The notes beneath the pieces were generated by a model. It was not told where the DNA came from and searched no databases. It worked only from the letters and a program-made list of their open reading frames with translations. From assembly GCF_010907035.1 (NCBI RefSeq), contig NZ_QUMK01000028.1, positions 1 through 64,000 on the forward strand: 64,000 nucleotides of DNA. The letters run 5' to 3'. Shown here piece after piece: positions 26,830 through 35,974 of this stretch (position 1 is the first letter of the stretch; each line of letters opens with the position of its first letter). This DNA is from Rhodopseudomonas sp. BR0M22 (GTDB lineage: Bacteria > Pseudomonadota > Alphaproteobacteria > Rhizobiales > Xanthobacteraceae). A program made the translations under genes and the position numbers.

Positions 26830-27231
26830 TTAGTTGGTGTTGGCGTTGCTCGGCGCGGCACGGGGTGCAGGGGCGGCGCCCGTGGTCATGCCGGTCTGCG
26901 CATTGGGATCGCTGCTGCGCGGCGTGACATCGCGAACGCCCGGCGGCACGGGCGGCGCATTGTTGTTCGCGTCGGTTTGGTTAGGCTGGGGCGAAGTCTT
27001 CGTTGCGACAGAGGGATTGGTCGGGCCGCCGACCGGCCCGCCCATCCCGTACAACACCGCTGCGAACACCATCACGATTGCGATGGCGAACAGTGCCAAA
27101 CGACCCGATGTCACTCGGCCTTCGCGCATGTCCGGTTCAACCTGCAACTGCGTATCGAGCTGAGAGGGGGAGCGAGGATCGTTGGGTTCGACGTCGCGCC
27201 GGGACAGATCGTCAGGATTGTGTCGCGCCAT
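26830..27231 (-). CDS. Single-pass membrane protein with disordered Pro/Asn-rich tail
   Basis: 133 aa; start fixed by a perfect AAAGGAGGA six bases before the ATG at 27231. Residues 1-~40 are charged and probably cytosolic, one membrane helix follows (LALFAIAIVMVFAAVLYGM), and the remaining ~70 residues, rich in Pro, Thr, Asn and Ala, would lie in the periplasm. No family recognised; similar short proteins are common in this group of bacteria. Confidence 0.75.
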   Translation of the reverse strand: MARHNPDDLSRRDVEPNDPRSPSQLDTQLQVEPDMREGRVTSGRLALFAIAIVMVFAAVLYGMGGPVGGPTNPSVATKTSPQPNQTDANNNAPPVPPGVRDVTPRSSDPNAQTGMTTGAAPAPRAAPSNANTN

Positions 27232-27552
27232 GGAATCCTCCTTTCGGCTCCTCCACCAATCCGTCTCCGCACCTTCCGTTCCCGCTATCGACCGGTTCCG
27301 TGCCGAATCGACTTCGTCTCCTGACGCTGTGTTGCGGTGCGGTGGACACGATCGTTCGCCGAGCAGCCATTCGACGGCACTTTGTTGGCTACAGGCCACG
27401 GTTTCGAGACATCAAAATGCGAACAGGCGGAATGCCTTGAGCGCGCGGCTTTTTGTGATGCGCCGGGCGGAAAAACCAGCTTAGACTGTTTCGAAACAGA
27501 CCGCTTCAGCGGCCGAATGGCCTCGCGGTCCAATGCCTTATGCGAGGGCCGG
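27232..27552. other. 321-base divergent intergenic region
   Basis: Lies between the minus-strand small membrane protein and the plus-strand oxidoreductase gene and must hold both promoters. The frame of the oxidoreductase stays open to 27337 but those codons are not conserved. I see no repeats, operators or terminators. Confidence 0.45.
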
Positions 27553-30500
27553 ATGGGAATCGACCAGGGACCGATCAGTCTCGATCAGAAATACACGCAG
27601 CACTCGGGCCACGTTTTTCTCACCGGCATCCAGGCGCTGGTGCGGCTGCCGATGGCGCAGGTCCGGCGCGACCGCGCGGCCGGCCTCAACACCGCCGGCT
27701 TCGTCACCGGCTATCGCGGCTCGCCGCTCGGCGGTTATGATCAGCAGCTCCATGCCGCTCGCCATCATCTCGAACAGTACAACGTCAAATTCCAGCCGGG
27801 CGTGAACGAAGACCTCGCCGCCACCGCGATCTGGGGCACGCAGCAGCTCAATCTGTCGCCCGGCGCCAAGTACGACGGCATCACCGGCATCTGGTACGGC
27901 AAGGGGCCGGGCGTCGATCGGTGCGGCGACGTGTTCCGCCACGCCAACGCCGCTGGCTCGGCCAAGCACGGCGGCGTGCTGTGCCTCGCCGGCGACGATC
28001 ACGGCGCGAAGTCGTCGACCGTGCCGCATCAGTCTGACCACGCCTTCATCGCCGCGTTGATGCCGTATCTTTACCCGTCGTCGATCCACGAGATGATCGA
28101 GATGGGGCTGCTCGGCATCGCGATGTCGCGCTATTCCGGCTGCTGGGTCGGCATGAAGGTGATCACCGAGACAGTGGAGACCACCGCGGAGATCAATCTC
28201 GCCGACGAGATGACGCCGTTCGTGATCCCGACCGACTTCGAGATGCCGCCGGGCGGACTCAATCTGCGCTGGCCGGACGACCGCTACGATCAGGACCGCC
28301 GGCTGCAGGACTACAAGGGCTTCGCCGCGATCGCGTTCGCCCGCGCCAACAAGGTCAACCGCATCACCATGGATTCGCCGAACGCGCGGTTCGGCATCAT
28401 GGCGTCGGGCAAGAGCTACGAGGACGTGCGCCAGGCGCTGCGCGAACTCGGCATCGACGAGCAGGTCGGCGCAAAGATCGGTCTGCGCCTGTACAAGATC
28501 GGCATGCCGTGGCCGCTGGAGCCCGAAGGCGTGCAGCAGTTCGCACGCGGGCTCGAAGAGATCTTCGTCGTCGAAGAGCGCCGCGAGATCGTCGAGAACC
28601 AGGTCAAGCAGCTGCTGTTCGGAATGCGCGACCGGCCGCGCGTGATCGGCAAGATGGACGACCGCAACCATCGTTTCCTGCCGTTTGCCGAGGAGCTGAG
28701 CGTCGCCAAGGTCGCCACCTCGATGGTTGACCGGCTGCTGGCGATGGAGATCGATCCGACGATCGCCGAGATGCTGCGCGCCAAGGCCGACTGGTTCCAC
28801 GGCCGCGACGCCTCGCAGGTGCAGTCGGTGGTGCCGATCGCGCGCACGCCGTATTTCTGTTCGGGCTGTCCGCACAACACCTCGACCAAGGTGCCCGAAG
28901 GCAGCCGCGCGCTCGGCGGCATCGGCTGTCACTTCATGTCGCTATGGATGGATCGCTCGACCGAGACCTTCACCCATATGGGCGGCGAGGGCGTGCCGTG
29001 GACCGGCATCGCGCCGTTCACCGACGAGAAGCACATCTTCGCCAATCTCGGCGATGGCACCTACTTCCATTCCGGCAGCCTCGCGATCCGGCAGTCGATC
29101 GCCTCGAAGGCCAACATCACCTACAAGATCCTGTACAACGACGCGGTCGCGATGACCGGCGGTCAGCGTCACGACGGCGATCTGTCGCCGCAGCAGATCA
29201 CCTACCAGCTGCATTCCGAAGGCATCCGCGAGATCTATCTGGTCTCTGAAAATCCCGAGGCCTATCCGGCCGACACCATCGCGCCGGGCGTGCATCTGCG
29301 CCACCGCGACGAGCTCGATGCGGTGATGAAGGAATGCCGCGAGATCAACGGCACCTCGGCGATCGTGTTCGTGCAGACCTGCGCGGCGGAAAAGCGCCGG
29401 CGCCGCAAGCGCGGCCTGATGGAAGATCCGGCGCGCCGGGTGATGATCAACGCCGCGGTATGCGAAGGCTGCGGCGATTGCTCGGTGCAGTCGAACTGCA
29501 TTTCGGTCGAGCCGCTGGAGACCGAGCTGGGCCGCAAGCGCGCCATCAACCAGTCGACCTGCAACAAGGACTACTCCTGCCTCAAGGGCTTTTGCCCGTC
29601 GTTCATCACCATCGACGGCGGCAAGCTGCGTAAACGCGCGGCGGTCGATCTCGGCGATCTCGGTTCGTTGCCGGAGCCGGCAACGCGGCCGGGGCTGAAT
29701 AAGCCGTACAACGTCGCGGTCGGCGGCGTCGGCGGCACCGGCGTGCTGACGATCGGCGCGCTGCTCGGCATGGCCGCGCATATCGAGGGCAAGGCGTCGA
29801 TGATCCTCGACATGTCGGGCCTGGCGCAGAAGGGCGGCGCGGTGCTCAGCCACGTCCGGCTGTCGGACAAGCCGGAGGACGTCACCTGTTCGCGGATCGT
29901 CACCGGCACCGCCGACGTGCTGATCGTCGCCGACGAGGTGATGGCGATCTCCAAGGAGACGCTGTCGCTGTGCGAAGCCGGCCGCACCCACGGCGTCGTC
30001 AATACCCATCTGATCCCGATCGCCGACTTCATCCGCAACCGCGACTTCGATTTCCAGACCCGCAAGGTCAACAGCGTGCTCGAAGCGGCGCTGCGCAAGG
30101 ACTCGGCGTTCCTGGACTTCACCAAGGCGGCCGAGACGCTGCTTGGCGACTCGATCGCCACCAACATGATGATGATGGGCTTCGCCTATCAGCAGGGTCT
30201 GCTGCCGCTGTCGGCGACTGCGATCGAGCAGGCGATCGAACTCAACGGCGTGTCGATCAAGATGAACACCCAGGCGTTCCGGCTCGGCCGGCTCGCCGCC
30301 GCCGATCCGGCACGGCTGGCCTCGCTGTTGCACGGCGCCGATCATGCGACGGTCGGCAAGACTCAGGGCGAGATGTCGCTTGACGAGATCATCGCGCATC
30401 GCAGCGCGCTGCTCACCTCGTATCAGGGCAAGCGGCTCGCCAAGCGCTACGCCGACCTGGTCGCCAAGGTGCGCAGCGCTGCGGAGGCCGGCGGCTACGG

Positions 30501-31038
30501 CGAGGCGCTGCCGCGCGCGGTGGCGCTGAACTACGCCAAGCTGCTCGCCTACAAGGACGAGTACGAAGTGGCGCGGCTGCTGACCGAGCCGGGCTTCGAA
30601 CAGCAGATCCGCGACCAGTTCGAAGGCGACTACAAGATCAGCTTCAACCTCGCGCCGCCGATCCTGCCCGGCATCGATCTCACCGGCCGGCCGAAGAAGC
30701 GGCAGTTCGGCGAGGCGATGCGGCCGGTGTTCCGGACGATGGCGAAGTTCAGCTTCCTGCGCGGCACGCCGCTCGATCCGTTCGGCTATCACCCGGAGCG
30801 CAAGCTGGAGCGGAAGTTGATCGCCGACTACGAGGCGGATGTCGCCAGCGTGCTGCAGCATCTGTCGCCGGCGACGATCGACACCGCGGTGGAGTTGCTC
30901 GCGATGCCGGACCGGATTCGCGGCTACGGCCCGATCAAGCAGAAGTCGGTGGACGACACCGCGCCGCGGTTCGCCGAACTCCGCGCCAATCTGCGCGACC
31001 CGCAACCCGCTCCGCCACGGCAGATGGCGGCGGAGTAG
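27553..31038 (+). CDS. Indolepyruvate:ferredoxin oxidoreductase, fused alpha-beta form
   Basis: 1161 aa from ATG 27553 (GAGGG ribosome site). Oxidatively decarboxylates aryl-pyruvates (or related 2-oxoacids) to acyl-CoA with ferredoxin as acceptor. Order: pyrimidine-binding part (TGIQALVRLP, GYRGSPLGGYD), TPP-binding part (LGDGTYFHSG, then NDAVAMTGGQ), a ferredoxin-like cluster region (CEGCGDCSVQSNC and CNKDYSCLKGFCPSF), then the gamma/beta domain (VGGVGGTGVLTIGALLGMAA). It heads a run of CoA-ester enzymes; in this group such enzymes have been linked to aromatic or amino-acid catabolism, but the substrate is inferred. Confidence 0.93.
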   Translation: MGIDQGPISLDQKYTQHSGHVFLTGIQALVRLPMAQVRRDRAAGLNTAGFVTGYRGSPLGGYDQQLHAARHHLEQYNVKFQPGVNEDLAATAIWGTQQLNLSPGAKYDGITGIWYGKGPGVDRCGDVFRHANAAGSAKHGGVLCLAGDDHGAKSSTVPHQSDHAFIAALMPYLYPSSIHEMIEMGLLGIAMSRYSGCWVGMKVITETVETTAEINLADEMTPFVIPTDFEMPPGGLNLRWPDDRYDQDRRLQDYKGFAAIAFARANKVNRITMDSPNARFGIMASGKSYEDVRQALRELGIDEQVGAKIGLRLYKIGMPWPLEPEGVQQFARGLEEIFVVEERREIVENQVKQLLFGMRDRPRVIGKMDDRNHRFLPFAEELSVAKVATSMVDRLLAMEIDPTIAEMLRAKADWFHGRDASQVQSVVPIARTPYFCSGCPHNTSTKVPEGSRALGGIGCHFMSLWMDRSTETFTHMGGEGVPWTGIAPFTDEKHIFANLGDGTYFHSGSLAIRQSIASKANITYKILYNDAVAMTGGQRHDGDLSPQQITYQLHSEGIREIYLVSENPEAYPADTIAPGVHLRHRDELDAVMKECREINGTSAIVFVQTCAAEKRRRRKRGLMEDPARRVMINAAVCEGCGDCSVQSNCISVEPLETELGRKRAINQSTCNKDYSCLKGFCPSFITIDGGKLRKRAAVDLGDLGSLPEPATRPGLNKPYNVAVGGVGGTGVLTIGALLGMAAHIEGKASMILDMSGLAQKGGAVLSHVRLSDKPEDVTCSRIVTGTADVLIVADEVMAISKETLSLCEAGRTHGVVNTHLIPIADFIRNRDFDFQTRKVNSVLEAALRKDSAFLDFTKAAETLLGDSIATNMMMMGFAYQQGLLPLSATAIEQAIELNGVSIKMNTQAFRLGRLAAADPARLASLLHGADHATVGKTQGEMSLDEIIAHRSALLTSYQGKRLAKRYADLVAKVRSAAEAGGYGEALPRAVALNYAKLLAYKDEYEVARLLTEPGFEQQIRDQFEGDYKISFNLAPPILPGIDLTGRPKKRQFGEAMRPVFRTMAKFSFLRGTPLDPFGYHPERKLERKLIADYEADVASVLQHLSPATIDTAVELLAMPDRIRGYGPIKQKSVDDTAPRFAELRANLRDPQPAPPRQMAAE

Positions 31039-31058
31039 GTCGGCCAACATCCTCTCCA

Positions 31059-31142
31059 CGTCATTGCGAGGAGCGCAGCGACGAAGCAATCCAGCAGCCT
31101 GGTGCATTGGGCCTTGGATTGCCTCGCTTCGCTCGCAATCAC
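31059..31142. repeat. Dispersed palindrome, family B
   Basis: Left arm CGTCATTGCGAGGAGCGCAG followed by CGACGAAGCAATCCAG; right arm GGATTGCCTCGCTTCGCTCG followed by CAATCACG. The arms pair through GATTGC/GCAATC and GCGAG/CTCGC. A partial copy occurs at 54114-54197. Sits between the oxidoreductase and thiolase genes. Confidence 0.85.
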
Positions 31143-31290
31143 GGAGGGGTCTTTCCCTCTGGCCCACTGTGACGATGCGGCCTCAAGACATTCCGCGACG
31201 TGGTAATTGTCCCCGCGCGCGAACACGCTTGCCAAGGTCGCTTGGAGCGGTCACAAAAACCGTCCGACCAAACGCCAGCGGAGAACTGCG

Positions 31291-32439
31291 TTGACAATAA
31301 GAGGCAAGGCTTACATTGCCGGCATCTACGAACACCCCACGCGCCACGCGCCCGATAAATCCATCGCCCAGCTCCACGCCGAAGTCGCCAAAGGTGCGCT
31401 CGACGACGCCGGCCTGACCAAGGCCGACATCGACGGCTACTTCTGCGCCGGCGACGCGCCCGGCGGCGTGATGGCGATGGTCGATTATCTCGGCCTCAAG
31501 GTTCGCCATTTCGATTCGACCGACACCGGCGGCTGCTCCTATCTGGTGCATCTCGGCCATGCCGCGGAAGCGATCGCCGCCGGCCGCTGCTCGGTCGCGC
31601 TGATCACGCTGGCCGGCAAGCCGCGGACCGGCGCGCTGCCGCCGCGCCCGGTCGGCGCCGAAGGTGACTTCGAACTGGCCTATGGCGCCACCACGCATAA
31701 CGTCTATGCGATGTGCGCCGCGCGTCACATGCACCAGTACGGCACCACGTCCGAACAGCTCGCCTGGATCAAGGTCGCAGCCTCGCATCATGCGCAGTAC
31801 AACGAGCATGCGATGCTGCGCGATGTCGTCACCGTCGAGGACGTGCTGAACTCGCCGCTGATCGCAGATCCGCTGCACCGGATGGATTGCTGCGTCGTCA
31901 CCGACGGCGGCGGTGCGCTGATCGTCACCACCGAGGAGATCGCGCGCAGCCTGAAGAAGCCGCTGGTGCGGATGATCGGTGCCGGCGAGGCGATCAAGGG
32001 GCCGCGCGGCGGCCACAACCTCGATCTGACCTATTCGGCCGGCGTGTGGTCCGCGCCGCCGGCGTTCGAGATGGCCGGTGTCACGCCGAAGGACATCAAG
32101 TACGCCTCGATCTACGACAGCTTCACCATCACGGTGCTGATGCAGCTCGAAGATCTCGGCTTCTGCGAAAAGGGGCAGGGCGGCAAGTTCGTCGCCGACG
32201 GCAACCTGATCTCGGGCGTCGGCAAGCTGCCGTTCAACACCGACGGCGGCGGTCTGTGCAGCAACCACCCGGTCAATCGCGGCGGCATGACCAAGCTGCT
32301 CGAAGCCGTGCGGCAGCTCCGCGGTGAGGCGCATCCCAAGGTGCAGGTGCCGAACTGCGACCTCGCGATCGCTCATGGCACCGGCGGCATGCTCGGCATC
32401 CGCCACGCCGCCTCGACCTGCATTCTGGAGCGCGTGTGA
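31291..32439 (+). CDS. SCP2-type thiolase/acetyl-CoA acetyltransferase
   Basis: 382 aa from a TTG at 31291, chosen because GGAGA lies six bases upstream and the protein begins TIRGKAYIAGIYEHPTRH as in relatives. It keeps a cysteine at the nucleophile position (TDTGGCSYLVHLGHAAEAIA) and the C-terminal HGTGGMLG. SCP2-type thiolases of this kind pair with DUF35 proteins and catalyse thiolytic or retro-aldol cleavage of acyl-CoA intermediates. The DUF35 partner overlaps its stop codon (TGATG). Confidence 0.9.
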   Translation: MTIRGKAYIAGIYEHPTRHAPDKSIAQLHAEVAKGALDDAGLTKADIDGYFCAGDAPGGVMAMVDYLGLKVRHFDSTDTGGCSYLVHLGHAAEAIAAGRCSVALITLAGKPRTGALPPRPVGAEGDFELAYGATTHNVYAMCAARHMHQYGTTSEQLAWIKVAASHHAQYNEHAMLRDVVTVEDVLNSPLIADPLHRMDCCVVTDGGGALIVTTEEIARSLKKPLVRMIGAGEAIKGPRGGHNLDLTYSAGVWSAPPAFEMAGVTPKDIKYASIYDSFTITVLMQLEDLGFCEKGQGGKFVADGNLISGVGKLPFNTDGGGLCSNHPVNRGGMTKLLEAVRQLRGEAHPKVQVPNCDLAIAHGTGGMLGIRHAASTCILERV

Positions 32440-32831
32440 TGAACAGCCCCGTGAAATATCCCGCGCCTCAGGGCAACGCCGAAACCAAGCCGTTCTGGGA
32501 TGCGGCGACTGAAGGCAAGCTGCTGATCAAGCGGTGCACCGCTTGCGGCGAAGCGCATTACTTCCCGCGCGCGCTGTGCCCGTTCTGCTTCTCCGACCAG
32601 ACGGTGTGGGAAGAGAGCAAGGGCGAAGGCGAGATCTACAGCTACAGCCTGATGCGCAAGTCGCCGACCGGTCCTTACGCGATCGGCTACGTCACGCTGA
32701 AGGAAGGCCCGTCGGTGCTGACCAACTTCGTCGACTGCGATTTCGCATCCTTGAAGATCGGCACCAAGGTCAAGGTGGTGTTCAAGCCCAGCGACGGCGG
32801 CGCACCGCTGCCGTTCTTTACGCTGGCCTGA
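32439..32831 (+). CDS. DUF35 OB-fold/zinc-ribbon acyl-CoA-binding partner protein
   Basis: 130 aa; ATG overlaps the thiolase stop by one base. The rubredoxin-like zinc ribbon is CTACGEAHYFPRALCPFC and the OB-fold carries GEIYSYSLMRKSPTGPYAIG, followed by SVLTNFVDCD. Such proteins form complexes with SCP2-type thiolases and help bind the acyl-CoA. The tight overlap supports a stoichiometric complex with the upstream product. Confidence 0.92.
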   Translation: MNSPVKYPAPQGNAETKPFWDAATEGKLLIKRCTACGEAHYFPRALCPFCFSDQTVWEESKGEGEIYSYSLMRKSPTGPYAIGYVTLKEGPSVLTNFVDCDFASLKIGTKVKVVFKPSDGGAPLPFFTLA

Positions 32832-32837
32832 TTACGT

Positions 32838-32973
32838 CCCTCTCCCCTTGTGGGAGAGGGGGCCTGTGCGCAGCACAGGCGGGTGAGGGGGCGAACCGCG
32901 CGATACCGCTTTCCCTTCACCGGACTGCAATCGTTGCGACGTCACCGCAGCCCTCTCCCACAAGGGGAGAGGG
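32838..32973. repeat. Paired 23-bp hairpin repeat, family D
   Basis: 32838-32860 (CCCTCTCCCC...GGGAGAGGG) and 32951-32973 are exact reverse complements over 23 bp, and each arm is itself a hairpin (CCCTCTCC / GGGAGAGGG). Between them is GCCTGTGCGCAGCACAGGC, another hairpin. It lies seven bases after the DUF35 stop inside the operon. Confidence 0.88.
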
Positions 32974-33019
32974 CGCAATCGCAGGCGCAACACCAAGAAA
33001 ACAATAAGGGAAGAAGCCG

Positions 33020-33880
33020 ATGTCGGCCCGCTACGACGAACTGAAGGCCCTGAAGACGACCGGGCAGCAATACAGCTACACCGACCGCGATGTGATGCTC
33101 TACGCCTACGGCATCGGCATGGGCGCCGATCCGATGGACGAGAAGGAACTCGCCTTCGTCAACGAGGCGACCTACACCGAGCGTCCGTTGAAAGTGGTGC
33201 CGACCTTCGCGTCGGTCGCGGCGTGGGGCGCTGGTCCGGGCGAGATGAATCTCAACCGGCTGCTGGTGGTCGACGGCGAGCGTGACATCACCTTCCACCG
33301 GCCGATGCCGGTGGCGGCGAACATCACCGCCGATTCCAGCGTCGTCGAAGTGTACGACAAGGGCAAGGACAAGGGCGTGGTGATCCGTCACCAGACCATC
33401 CTGCGCGACGAGGCCGGCGAGGCCTTGGCGACGCTGCTGGCATCGCGCTTCGCCCGCGGCGACGGCGGCTTCGGCGGCCCGGCGCTGGAGCAGCCCGAGC
33501 CGCACAAGATGCCGGATCGCGCGCCCGATCGCAGCGTCGACATCTCGACCCGGCCGGACCAGGCGCTGATCTACCGGCTGTGCGGCGACCGCAATCCGCT
33601 GCATTCGGATCCGGAGTTTGCGCAGAAGGCCGGTTTCCCGCGCCCGATCCTGCACGGCATGTGCACCTACGGCCTGACCTGCCGCGGCGTGCTGCAGACC
33701 TACGCCGATTACGACGCGTCGGCGTTCCGGCAGCATGCGGTGCGGTTCTCTTCGCCGGTGTATCCGGGCGAGACCGTCACCATGGACATGTGGAAGGACG
33801 GCAACGTGATCTCGTTCGAAGCGCGAGTGAAGGCGCGCAACGTCACGGTGATCAAGAGCGGCAGGACGGTGCTCGGCTGA
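33020..33880 (+). CDS. MaoC-family 2-enoyl-CoA hydratase (type 2)
   Basis: 286 aa, double hot-dog length. The hydratase-2 signature is intact in the C-terminal half: YRLCGDRNPLHSDPEFAQKA followed by GFPRPILHGMCTYG, with catalytic Asp and His. The N-terminal half (YTDRDVMLYAYGIGMG) is the degenerate repeat as in the hydratase part of peroxisomal multifunctional enzyme 2. It hydrates trans-2-enoyl-CoA to (3R)-hydroxyacyl-CoA, which suits the SDR that follows. Confidence 0.93.
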   Translation: MSARYDELKALKTTGQQYSYTDRDVMLYAYGIGMGADPMDEKELAFVNEATYTERPLKVVPTFASVAAWGAGPGEMNLNRLLVVDGERDITFHRPMPVAANITADSSVVEVYDKGKDKGVVIRHQTILRDEAGEALATLLASRFARGDGGFGGPALEQPEPHKMPDRAPDRSVDISTRPDQALIYRLCGDRNPLHSDPEFAQKAGFPRPILHGMCTYGLTCRGVLQTYADYDASAFRQHAVRFSSPVYPGETVTMDMWKDGNVISFEARVKARNVTVIKSGRTVLG

Positions 33881-33910
33881 GTGGAGAACGAGGCTTATTT
33901 CGAGTGATGC

Positions 33911-33983
33911 GTCATGCCCGGACTTGATCCGGGCATCCATCGCTTCGAACAAGATGGATTGCCGGGACGACCCGGCAATGACG
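33911..33983. repeat. Dispersed palindrome, family C
   Basis: GTCATGCCCGGACTTGATCC with GGGCATCCATC, then GATGGATTGCCGGGACGACC and CGGCAATGAC. The outer ends GTCAT/ATGAC and the inner CCATC/GATGG are inverted. A partial copy is seen at 53873-53907. Sits between the MaoC and SDR genes. Confidence 0.85.
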
Positions 33984-34026
33984 ACAACAGACGCGGTCAG
34001 CGCGCAGGCAACAACGGGAGGACGCG

Positions 34027-34905
34027 ATGGGATTGCTCGATGGCAAGGTGGCGTTGATCACCGGAGCGGGCGGGGGGCTCGGTGAGGCTTACGCCAAGCT
34101 GTTTGCACGCGAAGGTGCCGCGGTGGTGGTCAACGATCTCGGCGGGCCGCGGGATGGTTCGGGCTCCGACGCCGGCATGGCGCAGCAGGTGGTCGACGCC
34201 ATCAAGGCTGCGGGCGGCCGCGCCGTCGCCAACACCGCCGATATTTCGACCATGGCGGGCGGGCAGTCGGTGTTCGACGACGCCATCAAGCATTTCGGCC
34301 GCGCCGACATCCTGGTCAACAACGCCGGCATCCTGCTCGACCAGACCTTCGCCAAGGTCTCGGAGGCGAACTGGGACAGGGTGATGAAGGTGCACCTCAA
34401 GGGCACGTTCTGCGTCACCCAGCCGGTGTTCAAATGGATGAAGGACAATGGCGGCGGCGTCATCGTCAACACCTCGTCGACCTCGGGTCTGCTCGGCAAT
34501 TTCGGCCAGAGCAACTATGGCGCCGCGAAAGGCGGCATCTGGGGCCTGTCCAACGTGCTGGCGATCGAGGGCCGCAAATACAACATCCGGATCTGGACGC
34601 TGGCGCCGGGCGCGCTGACCCGGATGACCGAGGACCTGCCGCGCTACCGCGAGAATCCGGGTGCGGCGCTGACCCCGGAGGGAATCGCCCCGGCGGTGCT
34701 GTACATGGTCTCCAGCTTGTCCGGCGATCAGACCGGCAAGGTGCTCGGCGTCTCCGGCCCGCGCGGTGTGCGTGAGATGAAGCTGATGGAAATGGACGGC
34801 TGGAAGCCGCCCCATAATGGCTGGTCCGCAGAGGAGATTGCGGCCCACGCCGGCGAGATTTTCTTCTCGGAAGAGGCTATCAAGGCGGCCGGACGCCCGC
34901 GCTGA
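34027..34905 (+). CDS. SDR-family (3R)-hydroxyacyl-CoA dehydrogenase-like enzyme
   Basis: 292 aa. TGAGGGLGEAYAKLFAREGA (NAD binding), NDLGG, NNAGIL, NTSSTSG (catalytic Ser), YGAAKGG (Tyr-x3-Lys) and TLAPGALTRMTEDL. The insert after NDLGGPRDG and the overall pattern follow the dehydrogenase part of peroxisomal multifunctional enzyme 2. With the preceding MaoC hydratase it forms a split version of that enzyme, oxidising 3-hydroxyacyl-CoA to 3-ketoacyl-CoA for the thiolase. Confidence 0.92.
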   Translation: MGLLDGKVALITGAGGGLGEAYAKLFAREGAAVVVNDLGGPRDGSGSDAGMAQQVVDAIKAAGGRAVANTADISTMAGGQSVFDDAIKHFGRADILVNNAGILLDQTFAKVSEANWDRVMKVHLKGTFCVTQPVFKWMKDNGGGVIVNTSSTSGLLGNFGQSNYGAAKGGIWGLSNVLAIEGRKYNIRIWTLAPGALTRMTEDLPRYRENPGAALTPEGIAPAVLYMVSSLSGDQTGKVLGVSGPRGVREMKLMEMDGWKPPHNGWSAEEIAAHAGEIFFSEEAIKAAGRPR

Positions 34906-35016
34906 GCGGGGGTCGAAAGGTGTCGCCGCCGCCGAACCGGTGCGGTGGCGACGGCCGGCGCTGAACCAGCAGGTCCACCTGCCGGCGCCGGCGCAACCGA
35001 TCGAAAGGCCTACGCG

Positions 35017-35970
35017 ATGAAGCTCACCCCGGAAGCCGCTGGCACCTTTGCCATTGCGCCGACCCCGTTCCACGACGACGGCAAGATCGACGACGTGTCG
35101 ATCGACCGTCTGACCGATTTCTATGCGGAGGTCGGCTGTGAGGGCGTCACCGTGCTCGGCATCCTCGGTGAGGCGCCGAAGCTCGATGCGGCCGAGGCCG
35201 AGGCGGTGGCGACCCGCTTCATCAAGCGCGCCAAGTCGATGCAGACGATCGTCGGTGTCTCGGCGCCGGGCTTCGCCGCGATGCGGCGGCTGGCACGGCT
35301 GTCGATGGATGCAGGCGCGGCCGGCGTGATGATCGCGCCGCCGCCGTCGCTGCGCACCGACGAGCAGATCACCACCTATTTCCGCCAGGCCACCGAAGCG
35401 ATCGGCGATGACGTGCCCTGGGTGCTGCAGGATTATCCGCTGACGCTGTCGGTGGTGATGACCTCGAAGGTGATCCGGCAGATCGTGATGGACAGCGCAT
35501 CCTGCGTGATGCTCAAGCACGAGGACTGGCCGGGGCTCGAGAAGATCACCACGCTGCGCGGCTTCCAGAAGGACGGATCGTTGCGCCCGCTGTCGATCCT
35601 GTGCGGCAATGGCGGCATGTTCCTGGATTTCGAAATGGAGCGCGGCGCCGATGGCGCAATGACCGGCTACTGCTTCCCGGACATGCTGGTGGACATCGTC
35701 AAGCTGTCGAAGGCCGGCCAGCGCGATCTCGCCCACAACCTGTTCGACGCGCATCTGCCGCTGATCCGCTACGAGCATCAGCAGGGCGTCGGCCTGTCGG
35801 TCCGCAAATACGTGCTGAAGAAGCGCGGGCTGTTGTCGTCGAGCGCGCAGCGCAAGCCGGGCGCGAGCCTCACCGAAACGGCACGCGAAGAAGTCGATTA
35901 TCTGCTGTCGCGGCTGGCGCGGGTCGACAAACGCGCCGACTTCGAGCCGCGCAGCAAAGCTGCGGAGTAA
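35017..35970 (+). CDS. Dihydrodipicolinate synthase-family lyase/aldolase
   Basis: 317 aa from ATG 35017. TIM-barrel DapA family: TFAIAPTPFHDDGKID at the start, GILGEAPKLDAAEAEAVA (the TTGE threonines of true DapA are Ile-Leu), the Tyr in VLQDYPLTL and the Schiff-base Lys in CVMLKHEDWPG. The altered substrate loop argues against lysine biosynthesis and for a catabolic aldolase or lyase acting on a keto acid. It sits inside the CoA-ester cluster, five bases before the NUDIX gene. Confidence 0.9.
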   Translation: MKLTPEAAGTFAIAPTPFHDDGKIDDVSIDRLTDFYAEVGCEGVTVLGILGEAPKLDAAEAEAVATRFIKRAKSMQTIVGVSAPGFAAMRRLARLSMDAGAAGVMIAPPPSLRTDEQITTYFRQATEAIGDDVPWVLQDYPLTLSVVMTSKVIRQIVMDSASCVMLKHEDWPGLEKITTLRGFQKDGSLRPLSILCGNGGMFLDFEMERGADGAMTGYCFPDMLVDIVKLSKAGQRDLAHNLFDAHLPLIRYEHQQGVGLSVRKYVLKKRGLLSSSAQRKPGASLTETAREEVDYLLSRLARVDKRADFEPRSKAAE

Positions 35971-35974
35971 CACC

